A stretch of DNA of 58,577 nucleotides from an uncultured Flavobacteriales bacterium (GTDB lineage: Bacteria > Bacteroidota > Bacteroidia > Flavobacteriales > Crocinitomicaceae): the NCBI GenBank assembly GCA_946478775.1, contig CAMLDR010000002.1, positions 1-58,577 on the forward strand. Direction: 5' to 3'. Below are positions 37,826 through 44,546 of the stretch, piece by piece (position 1 is the stretch's first letter; each line of letters begins with the position of its first letter). The notes below the pieces were generated by a model. That model searched no databases, had not been told where the DNA came from, and was given only the letters and a program-made list of their open reading frames with translations. Position numbers and translations under genes: made by a program.

Positions 37826-38003
37826 ATGTCTATTCCTGAAATAGCGATACACAAAAAGAATCTTTATAAAAGATGATAGCACACTCGTTTATGTAGATCA
37901 TACCCCAGAAGGATCGCTCTATATCTTTCAAATTGAGAACCCAAGAATTAGAGTAAGCTATACAATCAGCCGAACCGAAGTACTGCGGATTTATATTGAT
38001 TGA
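37826..38003 (+). pseudogene. frameshifted small gene remnant
   Basis: From the ATG at 37826 the frame reads SIPEIAIHKKNLYKR and stops at 37874. The frame starting at 37872 continues without stop as DDSTLVYVDHTPEGSLYIFQ and ends at 38003. The second part has protein-like composition, so one base change in the run near 37868-37873 probably broke a gene of about 58 codons. No family recognised. Confidence 0.4.
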
Positions 38004-38006
38004 TCG

Positions 38007-38264
38007 TTAACAAATACTTTTGTCCGCATTTTCCAGGTAATCATAGATTCTGGAAGCCAGCAAGTCAATTTTTCGGTTTGATTGGCTTGCAGATAACTTC
38101 AGCATTGGCTTTGATAGTTCCACATATTTCTCAAACAGTTCATCCACATCTTTCCGTTCATTCAGGTCCATTGTCTCAAAAATGATCGACCCAATATCCA
38201 ATTGGTAATCGTCTGCGAGAAACTGTACTTTACACCGAATAATGTTATACTTTACCTTATTCAT
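38007..38264 (-). CDS. small protein, paralogue of the 41440 gene
   Basis: The 85-residue product is soluble and helical. It shares DDYQLDIGSIIFE, RKDVDE, FEKYVE, KIDLLAS and IYD(Y/F)LE with the product of 41440-41808, so the two are clear paralogues that diverge only at their ends. Its ATG overlaps (ATGA) the true end of the broken methylase gene upstream, suggesting it was once translationally coupled to it. Function unknown; a regulatory or scaffold role is possible but unsupported. Confidence 0.65.
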   Translation of the reverse strand: MNKVKYNIIRCKVQFLADDYQLDIGSIIFETMDLNERKDVDELFEKYVELSKPMLKLSASQSNRKIDLLASRIYDYLENADKSIC

Positions 38265-38664
38265 GTTTTGGTCCAATAAGTCTAAATAACTTCACAATAT
38301 TTTGGTTAATGTATTCCTCGTCGCCTACAATTTTAGATTATAACAAACATTTTAGTCCAAGATTAACGTGGGGTAGACTACATTGTTCTGGAAGAGTTAG
38401 ATTATCATCAAAAATGAAAACCTCCTTTCCTTTTTGCACCGTAGCTGCGCTGTACTGTAAGTCATACAAGAAGTGTCTTCGTTCCTCATATAACCCGAGA
38501 ATTTCAGGAACTCCGTCATAAGAAAGAACCCATGGATGATTAATTCTATTTTGAATCGCAATCGCTAAATCAGCGTGGTCGTTCTTCTTGTAGGAGTTTA
38601 AATAAAGTTCGCTCGCCTTGTTATAGTAAGGAGGATCAAGATAAACCAAAGTATTGTTATCCAA
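38257..38664 (-). pseudogene. C-terminal remnant of a D12-class DNA adenine methylase
   Basis: The frame contains the catalytic motif LVYLDPPYYNKASELYLNSY (DPPY) and downstream WVLSYDGVPEILGLYEERRH, as in Dam/D12 enzymes. The N-terminal half with the SAM-binding motif is missing: just upstream the sequence passes into an Rhs gene read on the other strand. An in-frame TAA at 38338-38340 interrupts it, after which the frame stays open as SKIVGDEEYINQNIVKLFRL and stops at 38257. It cannot make an active enzyme. Confidence 0.75.
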
Positions 38665-38733
38665 ATTGGGGATATAATTACCTATACGCCACAGAGCGGT
38701 ACTAATAAACAGGATGACAAATATGTTTATGAC

Positions 38734-40524
38734 TTGATAGGGAATATTTTTAATATAAATATTCGCACAACAAATTGTGGCGTTGGGGGTACGGACAGTT
38801 TAGACAAAGCATTTGATTACGATCCTCTTTATAGAGTTACAAGTGGAACAGGTCGGGAAAATTTAGCAGGAATTAATTATCCATTTCCCGGATGGAATGA
38901 TCAGGTAAGGGACTCGGATCCTAATGCTACACAAGCTTATACTCGAAAATATGCTTATGATAAAGTGGGGAATGTGCAGCAAATAAAACAATTGGGAATA
39001 AGTGGTTTTACACGTGATTTTAATTATGTTTCTAATTCGAACAAGTTAAATGATATAGAGATAGGAATAAATCACTACAACTTTACATACGACGCTGCTG
39101 GGAACCAATTGACAGAGAATACAGAGCGCCATTTTGAATGGGATGCTCAAAACAGGTTGATTTTGTTTAAAAATCAAGTTGGAAGTTCAGAACCAAGTGT
39201 GATGGCGCAGTATTTGTATGACAGCTCAGGAAATCGTGTAAAGAAAATTGTTAGAAAACAGGGGGGGGATTATGAAATTAGGACTTATATAGATGGTCTC
39301 CTGGAATATTTCACAGATGAAATAGATGAACAAAATACGGTTAACATCATGGACAATCAAAGTCGAATTGCAACCATCCGTATTGGTGACGATATGGGAG
39401 ATCCAACACCAGCCGTAAAATATAATCTTGAGAATAATATATACTCTTCAGCGGTTATTTTAGATGAAGTTGGTAGTATTGTCAATACGCAGGAATACTA
39501 CCCCTTTGGTGAAACTTCTTTTGGTAGTTACGCTAAGAAGCGATATCAATATGTAGGAAAAGAACGGGACGAAGAAAGTGGATTGTATTATTATGGAGCT
39601 CGTTATTATGCTCCATGGATAGCACGTTTTATAAGTACAGATCCTCTTTCAGTTTTATATGTTCAACTCAGTCCCTATAATTATTCGGATAATAATCCAA
39701 TTAATGATTATGATATTGATGGAATGCAGAATAATAATACACCACAAGCTGAACATAGAAACGGAAACGATCCCAATTCAGAAACGGAAAAAGCTTACAG
39801 AACAGAAAAAGTTAAGGAGCAGCTAAACAATGGTGTCAATATTCATGACATTCACTTTGTCTATGAAAATTTCGCAAATGATAATGGCGATATAGGAAAT
39901 CTAACTTATTCATATGAACATATTTATTTTGGTGATAAAGAATATACCCGAGAAACCTGGCATCATGAAGGACAAAAAATAGGTTACTCATACGGAACTG
40001 GAGTGGTTTTTGATGCTACTGCAATAATTGTTAAATTGGAAGATGAAAAGAAGGATAAGGATAAAATTAAAGAACCGGAAGACGATGATAAAGGCTCTGG
40101 AGGAGGTATAGATGAGACGAAAGAAGAAGACAAAAAAGAAGGAGGGGGTAACCCTAAGCCTAAAAAGCCAAAGTTAACCCAAAGCATTCTTGATGCAATA
40201 GTTAGTGGTGGAAGTCTTTTTAATATTGATACATCAGGCTCTTACAAAGATCTAAGTGTTAATAAGGCTGGTGGACATGGGACAGCAAAAGGAATTGCAG
40301 ACGAACTATCAAAATATCAATTTCAAAAAGTAACAATACATATGCATTTATTCTTTGATGGTACCTATGTAGTTAACTTTGGGGGTGACAAAGAAAGAGA
40401 AAAAGCTCGTCAGGAACTTTTAAAGGAGATTAATGATATTCTTGGGCCTAAAATTAAACTTGAGTTTTGGTTTACTAGAGACCCATCAAAAGAATCAGGA
40501 AGTGTGAAAGCATTTTTCAAATAA
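38734..40524 (+). CDS. C-terminal half of an Rhs-family protein with a variable toxin-like tail
   Basis: The 596-residue frame begins in mid-protein (open since 38602, with TNKQDDKYVYDLIGN before the nominal TTG). It has RHS/YD repeats (FTYDAAGNQLTENTERHFEW, AQYLYDSSGNRVKKIV), the RHS core (KRYQYVGKERDEESGLYYYG, YAPWIARFISTDPLS, about 268-310) and the boundary motif DIDGMQ near 330. A unique C-terminal region follows with a Lys/Glu/Gly-rich linker (about 436-479) and an unrecognised 115-residue end domain (NKAGGHGTAKGIADEL). The N-terminal half and any signal peptide are lost, so expression is doubtful. Confidence 0.75.
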   Translation: MIGNIFNINIRTTNCGVGGTDSLDKAFDYDPLYRVTSGTGRENLAGINYPFPGWNDQVRDSDPNATQAYTRKYAYDKVGNVQQIKQLGISGFTRDFNYVSNSNKLNDIEIGINHYNFTYDAAGNQLTENTERHFEWDAQNRLILFKNQVGSSEPSVMAQYLYDSSGNRVKKIVRKQGGDYEIRTYIDGLLEYFTDEIDEQNTVNIMDNQSRIATIRIGDDMGDPTPAVKYNLENNIYSSAVILDEVGSIVNTQEYYPFGETSFGSYAKKRYQYVGKERDEESGLYYYGARYYAPWIARFISTDPLSVLYVQLSPYNYSDNNPINDYDIDGMQNNNTPQAEHRNGNDPNSETEKAYRTEKVKEQLNNGVNIHDIHFVYENFANDNGDIGNLTYSYEHIYFGDKEYTRETWHHEGQKIGYSYGTGVVFDATAIIVKLEDEKKDKDKIKEPEDDDKGSGGGIDETKEEDKKEGGGNPKPKKPKLTQSILDAIVSGGSLFNIDTSGSYKDLSVNKAGGHGTAKGIADELSKYQFQKVTIHMHLFFDGTYVVNFGGDKEREKARQELLKEINDILGPKIKLEFWFTRDPSKESGSVKAFFK

Positions 40525-40552
40525 ATATTGTGTTGTATTAATTAAAGTAAAG

Positions 40553-41161
40553 ATGATTCGAACCGCGATTTTTTGTAGTTACCTTTTTTGTTGTAGTTTG
40601 TCTGAATACTCTATTTCAGTAGATCCAAAGATGCTACAAGAAAAAATGGAGTATGACCGGATTGAATGGAGTTCAAATGTCAAATTAACCTGGAAAGACT
40701 TTCTGGGTAAACCTGATACTTCAAGCAGGTATAAAGCTGTAACGTTTACCAAAATTAGAGTGAGTGACGAGGAATTTGATGATAAAATCATTTTAAACTT
40801 TCCGGCAACTTTTAATCGTTCATTATCCTGGACAAAGAATACCAAGTCAATGTCTCTATTAATACATGAACAGATCCATTTTGATATCGCGGAGCTTGTT
40901 GCCCGTAAAATAAGAAAAGACTGCAGTCAACATGTGTCTCGTGATCTTTCCTTGTCATATGAATTTATTCAAAACACTTACGATTACTATCGAACATATT
41001 GTTTGGATAGCATCAATGATACTTACGATTCAGAAACCAATCATGGTATGATTAAATCAAAACAAAAGGAATGGGAGAAAAAGATAAGTAAAGAGCTTAC
41101 GAGTTTAAAGGCGTATTCTTCAACGCAGGTTGAAATAAAACGAGTACTAAAGAAAAATTAA
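40553..41161 (+). CDS. DUF922-like putative secreted zinc-dependent protease
   Basis: The 202-residue product has a short hydrophobic leader with Cys (FCSYLFCCSLSEY, possibly lipidated). It contains the motif LLIHEQIHFDIAELVARKIR: HExxH with H105, E106 and H109, followed by FD(I)AEL, as in the DUF922 zincin-like family. Earlier, WSSNVKLTWKDFLGKPDTSS fits the same domain. It follows the Rhs gene by 28 bp on the same strand. That is the usual place of an immunity gene, but the sequence suggests an enzyme rather than an inhibitor. Confidence 0.6.
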   Translation: MIRTAIFCSYLFCCSLSEYSISVDPKMLQEKMEYDRIEWSSNVKLTWKDFLGKPDTSSRYKAVTFTKIRVSDEEFDDKIILNFPATFNRSLSWTKNTKSMSLLIHEQIHFDIAELVARKIRKDCSQHVSRDLSLSYEFIQNTYDYYRTYCLDSINDTYDSETNHGMIKSKQKEWEKKISKELTSLKAYSSTQVEIKRVLKKN

Positions 41162-41177
41162 ATCGTAATAGTTGAGA

Positions 41178-41402
41178 GTGGCTATTTTAGATCCAGACGT
41201 TGAAAATAGTAGTGGATTAATCTTGTGTCAAAAAGCAGACATCAAAAAGATAGTCGATGATCTAATTAAGGATTATGGTAACAATGGTTTATAGACCATT
41301 TGCTACCATAATTCTTCGCATAATGTTTCCGTTCTTTAGCCAACCAATTATAAATTTCAGTTGCAAGTTGATCGAAAAAATCAAAATGTATAGTGTTTTG
41401 TC
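41178..41402. other. two opposed short coding remnants meeting in an imperfect inverted repeat
   Basis: The plus frame from GTG at 41178 (AILDPDVENSSGLILCQKAD ... IKDYGNNGL) stops at 41292. The minus frame reads IHFDFFDQLATEIYNWLAKE ... YAKNYGSKWSINH to about 41274. They meet at an imperfect inverted repeat (41271-41288 against 41295-41314). Both look like fragments of real proteins lacking starts. The region between 41162 and 41439 otherwise holds nothing recognisable. Confidence 0.35.
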
Positions 41403-41439
41403 ATCATGTATGATGCTAAATCAAGATGACCTAATGTGG

Positions 41440-41808
41440 CTAAAAGCCATTTCTTATTGATCGTTTATGTGTTACTTGACCGAACTGCTCTAGGAAATCA
41501 TAAATCTTAGATGCAAGAATATCAATTTTCTTATTTGATTGATTAGCGGTTAGTTTTAGAATAGGTCTTGACATTTCCACATACTTCTCAAAGATTTCAT
41601 CCACATCTTTCCGATTCTCAAGGTCCATTATCTCAAAAATAATAGAACCGATATCAAGTTGATAATCGTCTACTCGAACCTGCACTTTTTGAAGTGAATG
41701 AATCATTTTCCAGTTGATCAAATCCTGCTTGATCAGATTGATGATAATGATCTCATTACAAACGAATGTCTTTTGGGTTTCTATTGGTTCGTGTGGTAGT
41801 GTTTCCAT
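41440..41808 (-). CDS. small helical protein, paralogue of 38007, downstream of the structured RNA
   Basis: The 122-residue product has an N-terminal extension (TFVCNEIIIINLIKQDLINW) absent from its 85-residue paralogue at 38007, then the shared core VDDYQLDIGSIIFEIMDLEN, RKDVDEIFEKYVEMSRPILK and KKIDILASKIYDFLE. It has no membrane or signal segment. It is preceded on its own strand by a 170-nt structured RNA candidate and then by an XRE regulator gene pointing away. I do not recognise the family; the conservation between paralogues in decayed surroundings suggests it is functional. Confidence 0.65.
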   Translation of the reverse strand: METLPHEPIETQKTFVCNEIIIINLIKQDLINWKMIHSLQKVQVRVDDYQLDIGSIIFEIMDLENRKDVDEIFEKYVEMSRPILKLTANQSNKKIDILASKIYDFLEQFGQVTHKRSIRNGF

Positions 41809-41829
41809 TTGGAGAAGGTTTATTCCCGT

Positions 41830-42003
41830 TCAGCACCAAAACAGGAGGTTGATAAAACAAGCAGGCGTGGTGCTCAGCTTACTGTCTCCCGGGCATCGCC
41901 AAACGCCTAAGCACAATAAACCAAAGACAACCACGCCCGTTTCCAGGAGTGGTTAGTCCATCAGTTCTTGTGCTCGTAAATTGGCGATTTCGGGAGACAA
42001 GAC
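41830..42003 (-). ncRNA. candidate structured RNA with a long-range pseudoknot (leader or stand-alone)
   Basis: In plus coordinates, TGTCTCCCG..ATCGCC (41883-41900) pairs with GGCGAT..CGGGAGACA (41983-41999), giving 9 + 6 bp. GCACAA (41911-41916) pairs with TTGTGC (41968-41973) inside it. GGCGTGGT (41864-41871) pairs with ACCACGCC (41930-41937) and crosses the first helix, making a pseudoknot. AGCACC/GGTGCT (41832-41837 with 41869-41874) and ACCAC/GTGGT (41930-41934 with 41949-41953) would compete with the crossing stem. The region is far more GC-rich than its surroundings and has no convincing ORF. Direction minus is inferred from a -7 element at 42059-42066 and the gene downstream. Confidence 0.5.
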
Positions 42004-42058
42004 CTAATAGCTAACGCTACTCTTAATATTTTAGAGTACTCTTTGAATTTTATCTCTT

Positions 42059-42066
42059 CAAAGGTA
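42059..42066 (-). promoter_or_regulatory. -7 promoter element TACCTTTG (minus strand)
   Basis: On the minus strand the octamer matches TAnnTTTG and would start transcription about 50 nt before the structured RNA. A TTTG is found upstream (plus 42093-42096) but 26 bases away, a little long for a -33 element. Confidence 0.35.
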
Positions 42067-42124
42067 CTATTTCATACCTATCATTTTAATATCAAATGGA
42101 TTCTACAATCAAATTTGGTATCTA

Positions 42125-42160
42125 GTAGCAAATATAATCATTTTGCTACAAATTTGTAGC
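42125..42160. promoter_or_regulatory. operator-like cluster before the XRE gene
   Basis: GCTACAAATTTGTAGC at 42145-42160 is a perfect 16-bp palindrome, and a further half-site GTAGCAAAT lies at 42125-42133; GTAGCAAA also pairs with TTTGCTAC at 42142-42149. The cluster is 34 bp before the XRE start codon and between the two divergent transcripts, as expected for an autoregulatory operator. Confidence 0.6.
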
Positions 42161-42194
42161 TAGAAGGTTGAGAAAATAATCGAAAAATTGCCTG

Positions 42195-42419
42195 ATGGCA
42201 AAAAACGTAGATAAGCAATTGTTGGAGGAATTCGGAAACAGGTTGAGAAAACTACGTACGGAACGCGATTGGTCGCAATACGATCTAGAAGCAAATTCAG
42301 GTATAGACCGTGTTCAGATAGAAAGAATTGAAAACGCCAAAATCAACACCAGTATTAGCATAGCAAAACAATTAGCCAACGCTTTTGGAATGACTTTATC
42401 AGAGTTATTCAATTTTTAG
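42195..42419 (+). CDS. XRE-family helix-turn-helix regulator
   Basis: The 74-residue product is a single Cro/C1-type domain: FGNRLRKLRTERDWSQYDLE, ANSGIDRVQIERIENAKINT and IAKQLANAFGMTLSELFNF. It is typical of small autoregulators found in mobile elements, toxin-antitoxin and defence loci. It diverges from the structured RNA and the 122-residue protein, with an operator-like palindrome between them, so it may control both sides. Confidence 0.88.
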   Translation: MAKNVDKQLLEEFGNRLRKLRTERDWSQYDLEANSGIDRVQIERIENAKINTSISIAKQLANAFGMTLSELFNF

Positions 42420-42522
42420 ACTCAAAATACCTAACACTATAATTTTTAGTCTTTTCTGAGGTGTTTTATTTGAAAAAAGGAAATTATTGTTTACTTTGTA
42501 GAGTTACCTTTTAAATAACTTG

Positions 42523-42732
42523 ATGCCCACTATTCTCAATCCTATTCCTTATAACGTTCAGAAAGGTTTGAACGCGCTAAAAGCATATCTATACATTAAA
42601 ATTTCATATAAGAAATTAGAGAACAACCTTTTGACCATAACTTGGAACATCAACTTGCTTAGTGACTTAAGAGACAAATGGAAATCCGGAACAAAATATA
42701 GTCGAAGTGAGATTTACGACCAACGGGAATGA
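42523..42732 (+). CDS. possible small protein, weakly supported
   Basis: An ATG at 42523 gives a 69-residue frame (PTILNPIPYNVQKGLNALKA ... YSRSEIYDQRE). Composition is protein-like, with Lys and Asn, but no family is recognised and no ribosome site stands out. It may be a gene remnant. From 42733 to 42894 I see nothing. Confidence 0.25.
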   Translation: MPTILNPIPYNVQKGLNALKAYLYIKISYKKLENNLLTITWNINLLSDLRDKWKSGTKYSRSEIYDQRE

Positions 42733-42894
42733 AATCACTCGTTATAAATGAGTCGAACCTTATAAGAACGCGAAACAATATACAACCAATCCAAGAAAGA
42801 TTGAGTTGAGGTCCAGAGAAGAAACCTCCAATAGCAAAACCTTACTTGTTTAAAGCAAAAAATTTCATCCTGAACGAGCAAATACTTTATAAAA

Positions 42895-43035
42895 ATGGAA
42901 GAGAGTCAAGAAAACATAATCGAAATAACTCCATTTCAAAACCTGCCTTTTTTTGAATATTTCGAACATGATTTAGAAAAAATCATGTCTGCCTATAGAC
43001 TATCCAATTCAATACGTATTGGTTTAAAAAATACA
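42895..43035 (+). pseudogene. 5' fragment of a gene cut by the tRNA-derived remnant
   Basis: The frame starts with ATG and reads EESQENIIEITPFQNLPFFE, then YFEHDLEKIMSAYRLSNSIR, a plausible N-terminus. At 43036 it runs into tRNA-fMet sequence and then antisense to the GIY-YIG gene, so everything after about residue 47 is not original. The rest of the gene was lost at this junction. Confidence 0.45.
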
Positions 43036-43094
43036 AGCGGGGACACGACTCGAACGTGCGTCCGTCAGTTGACGGATATGAGCCCGACAAGCTA
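43036..43094 (-). pseudogene. tRNA-fMet remnant
   Basis: Bases 43036-43060 are identical to 43397-43421 (25 bp, acceptor 3' side and T-arm), and 43077-43094 match the anticodon/D-arm region of the intact tRNA-fMet with one difference. Between them a self-complementary TCCGTCA/TGACGGA replaces 10 bases of the anticodon-stem/variable region. The 5' acceptor strand and the D-arm 5' part are missing. It cannot fold as a tRNA. The last three bases are also the stop codon of the GIY-YIG gene. Confidence 0.85.
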
Positions 43095-43337
43095 TTGTAA
43101 AATGGTATTCCTTATAAAATCTCGTCCTTTTGAAGATTTTAATTCTTTTTCACGCTTCATAGCTTCTTGCTTCGTTTCAAAAAACTCGACATGAATTACT
43201 TCCCATGGACGAAATTTAAAGGTATAGCCTTTTGTCCCAAATTCATTGTGAGAATAGAAGCGATCAATCAGATCTGATGTATAACCGATATAGATTTTAT
43301 TGTAAGTGGCAGAGTATAAAACGTAGGTAACAAACAT
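43092..43337 (-). CDS. GIY-YIG nuclease-domain protein (UPF0213-like)
   Basis: The 81-residue product from the ATG at 43337 (MFVTYVLYSATYNKIYIGYT) shows the YVLYS...IYIGYT strands that give the GIY-YIG motif, then the catalytic-type RFYSHNEFGTKGYT and the Glu in FETKQEAMKREKELK. This is the usual single-domain form, which probably cuts DNA. It is wedged between the intact tRNA-fMet (with its terminator) and a tRNA-fMet remnant that supplies its stop codon. Confidence 0.88.
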   Translation of the reverse strand: MFVTYVLYSATYNKIYIGYTSDLIDRFYSHNEFGTKGYTFKFRPWEVIHVEFFETKQEAMKREKELKSSKGRDFIRNTILQ

Positions 43338-43352
43338 GAAAAGCGATTTTCT

Positions 43353-43390
43353 AAAAAAACAAAAAAGGATCGCCAATGACAATCCTTTTT
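43353..43390 (-). terminator. rho-independent terminator of tRNA-fMet
   Basis: On the minus strand AAAAAGGAT pairs with ATCCTTTTT around an 11-base loop, followed by a long T-run (43353-43366, broken by one G). It lies 5 bp beyond the tRNA 3' end. The T-run reaches the upstream region of the GIY-YIG gene. Confidence 0.85.
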
Positions 43391-43395
43391 CCTTG

Positions 43396-43468
<73 letters not shown>

Positions 43469-43505
43469 ATATATCTTTAACTATTGCTATTTCTAATTTT
43501 CATTT

Positions 43506-43525
43506 CTAACAGTCGTTTCTGTTAG
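43506..43525 (-). other. hairpin in the tRNA-fMet leader region
   Basis: CTAACAG and CTGTTAG are exact 7-bp arms around a 6-base loop, at about the expected transcription start, 38 bp before the mature tRNA 5' end. It may be part of the precursor. Confidence 0.35.
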
Positions 43526-43532
43526 TGGAGTG

Positions 43533-43562
43533 CAAAGATAGGCACTTTTTATCGATATGCAA
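43533..43562 (-). promoter_or_regulatory. promoter of tRNA-fMet (TTG-N19-TATCTTTG)
   Basis: On the minus strand TTG (plus 43560-43562) and TATCTTTG (plus 43533-43540) are 19 bases apart, an excellent Bacteroidota promoter. The initiation site would be about 58 nt before the mature tRNA 5' end. Confidence 0.75.
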
Positions 43563-43585
43563 GTCTTTCCGGGAAAACTTTTCTT

Positions 43586-43630
43586 TTTTTCTTGTTTTAA
43601 GAACGTTTTTCTTTCAGAACAAGAAAAACG
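43586..43630. repeat. two alternative inverted repeats (TTTTTCTTGTT / CGTTTTTCTT)
   Basis: TTTTTCTTGTT at 43586-43596 pairs exactly with AACAAGAAAAA at 43618-43628. CGTTTTTCTT at 43604-43613 pairs exactly with AAGAAAAACG at 43621-43630. Both use the same right arm, so they exclude each other. The stretch 43469-43789 also holds the divergent promoters of tRNA-fMet and the gene at 43790 and nothing else I can name. Confidence 0.5.
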
Positions 43631-43743
43631 GTTATCAATTCTTTTGTTTGATAGAAATTGCTATTCAATTGTGTTTTAAACAGATCCATTTCCGGAATAA
43701 AACAGATAAAAAGAATAAGTCGAAAACCGCTATCCGCTTAACA

Positions 43744-43771
43744 TTGGATTCATTCCCGGGCCGTATCTTTG
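43744..43771 (+). promoter_or_regulatory. promoter of the 43790 gene (TTG-N17-TATCTTTG)
   Basis: TTG at 43744-43746 and TATCTTTG at 43764-43771 are 17 bases apart, fitting the Flavobacterium-type consensus. The ATG follows 18 bp later, giving a very short leader. Confidence 0.6.
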
Positions 43772-43789
43772 CCACTAAATTTATAAACC

Positions 43790-44254
43790 ATGAACAAAGC
43801 CATTGCAGTAGCAATCGTTGCAACTTTGGGTTGCACCAACTTCGTTTCGGCACAGAGCGGAACAACAACTTCAACAGAACGCATCAGCCTGGAGGCTATT
43901 GAGATTCCTGCAACGATGATCGTTCCGGCAGGTGTGAAAGCCATCGAAGAAACATACAGTTACTACATTACGAATGGAAGTAATTTCGTGATCTCTGTAG
44001 AGCAGGCATACGACATGACGCTGGAAAAGGCCAAAGCGGAAATCGCTTCAAATCCGGATAAAAAATTGATTGCAACGAAAGCACATTCTGTGATTTACAA
44101 GGAAACCATGATGGGAAAAGAGATGGCACATTTCGAGTCGTACGTTGAGATCGGCGGCCAACTTTATCGTTTCTATGACAAGCGTGTTTCTCCCTTGACC
44201 GTTCAACAGGTGACGCCATTGTGTGAGGCAGTGGAAACAATTCAGCCTTTGTAA
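43790..44254 (+). CDS. small secreted protein of unknown function
   Basis: The 154-residue product has a signal peptide (KAIAVAIVATLGCTNFVSAQ) and a mature part that is mixed alpha/beta (AYDMTLEKAKAEIASNPDKK, ESYVEIGGQLYRFYDKRVSP) without cysteines near the end. No family is recognised. It has its own promoter and a strong terminator and is therefore monocistronic. Confidence 0.7.
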   Translation: MNKAIAVAIVATLGCTNFVSAQSGTTTSTERISLEAIEIPATMIVPAGVKAIEETYSYYITNGSNFVISVEQAYDMTLEKAKAEIASNPDKKLIATKAHSVIYKETMMGKEMAHFESYVEIGGQLYRFYDKRVSPLTVQQVTPLCEAVETIQPL

Positions 44255-44278
44255 TAATCGGAATTAAGAATTTGATTG

Positions 44279-44312
44279 AAAGGTTGTTCCGTCGCGGCGG
44301 ACAGCCTTTTTT
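44279..44312 (+). terminator. rho-independent terminator
   Basis: AAAGG-T-TGT-(T)-CCG pairs with CGG-ACA-G-CCTTT around TCGCGG, followed by TTT, 24 bp after the stop at 44254. From 44313 to 44546 I see nothing further. Confidence 0.75.
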
Positions 44313-44546
44313 AGTTCTACTTATTCCGGATTAAAAAAGGTTGTACACCATATGTATACAACCTCCTAAATTCTTAAGGATCTAGCCTCTAAACTCCTCC
44401 CAATATAAAAAAGAGCAAGAGTGCCAATCCCCGCCGCTTAATAACGCGTTTCATTTTTTCTCTGAATGAGGAACTAAAAATGATTTTCAATAGATATTCC
44501 ATGGAAATAAGTTACGGAATTTAATTAGGTTATACTAGTAATTTAC

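Noticed and set aside
41714..41956. An 80-codon plus-strand frame through the structured RNA
   Set aside because: It runs antisense to the 122-residue gene and across the paired helices, and its composition (SPGHRQTPKHNKPKTTTP) is explained by the GC-rich structure.
41860..42003. Structured region as an integron attC site or a retron RNA
   Set aside because: There is no integron integrase and no clear RYYYAAC/GTTRRRY boxes, and no reverse transcriptase gene lies nearby; the crossing helix also does not fit a simple attC hairpin.
42895..43194. The 99-codon plus frame as one real gene
   Set aside because: After about residue 47 it is the translation of the tRNA remnant and the antisense of the GIY-YIG gene.
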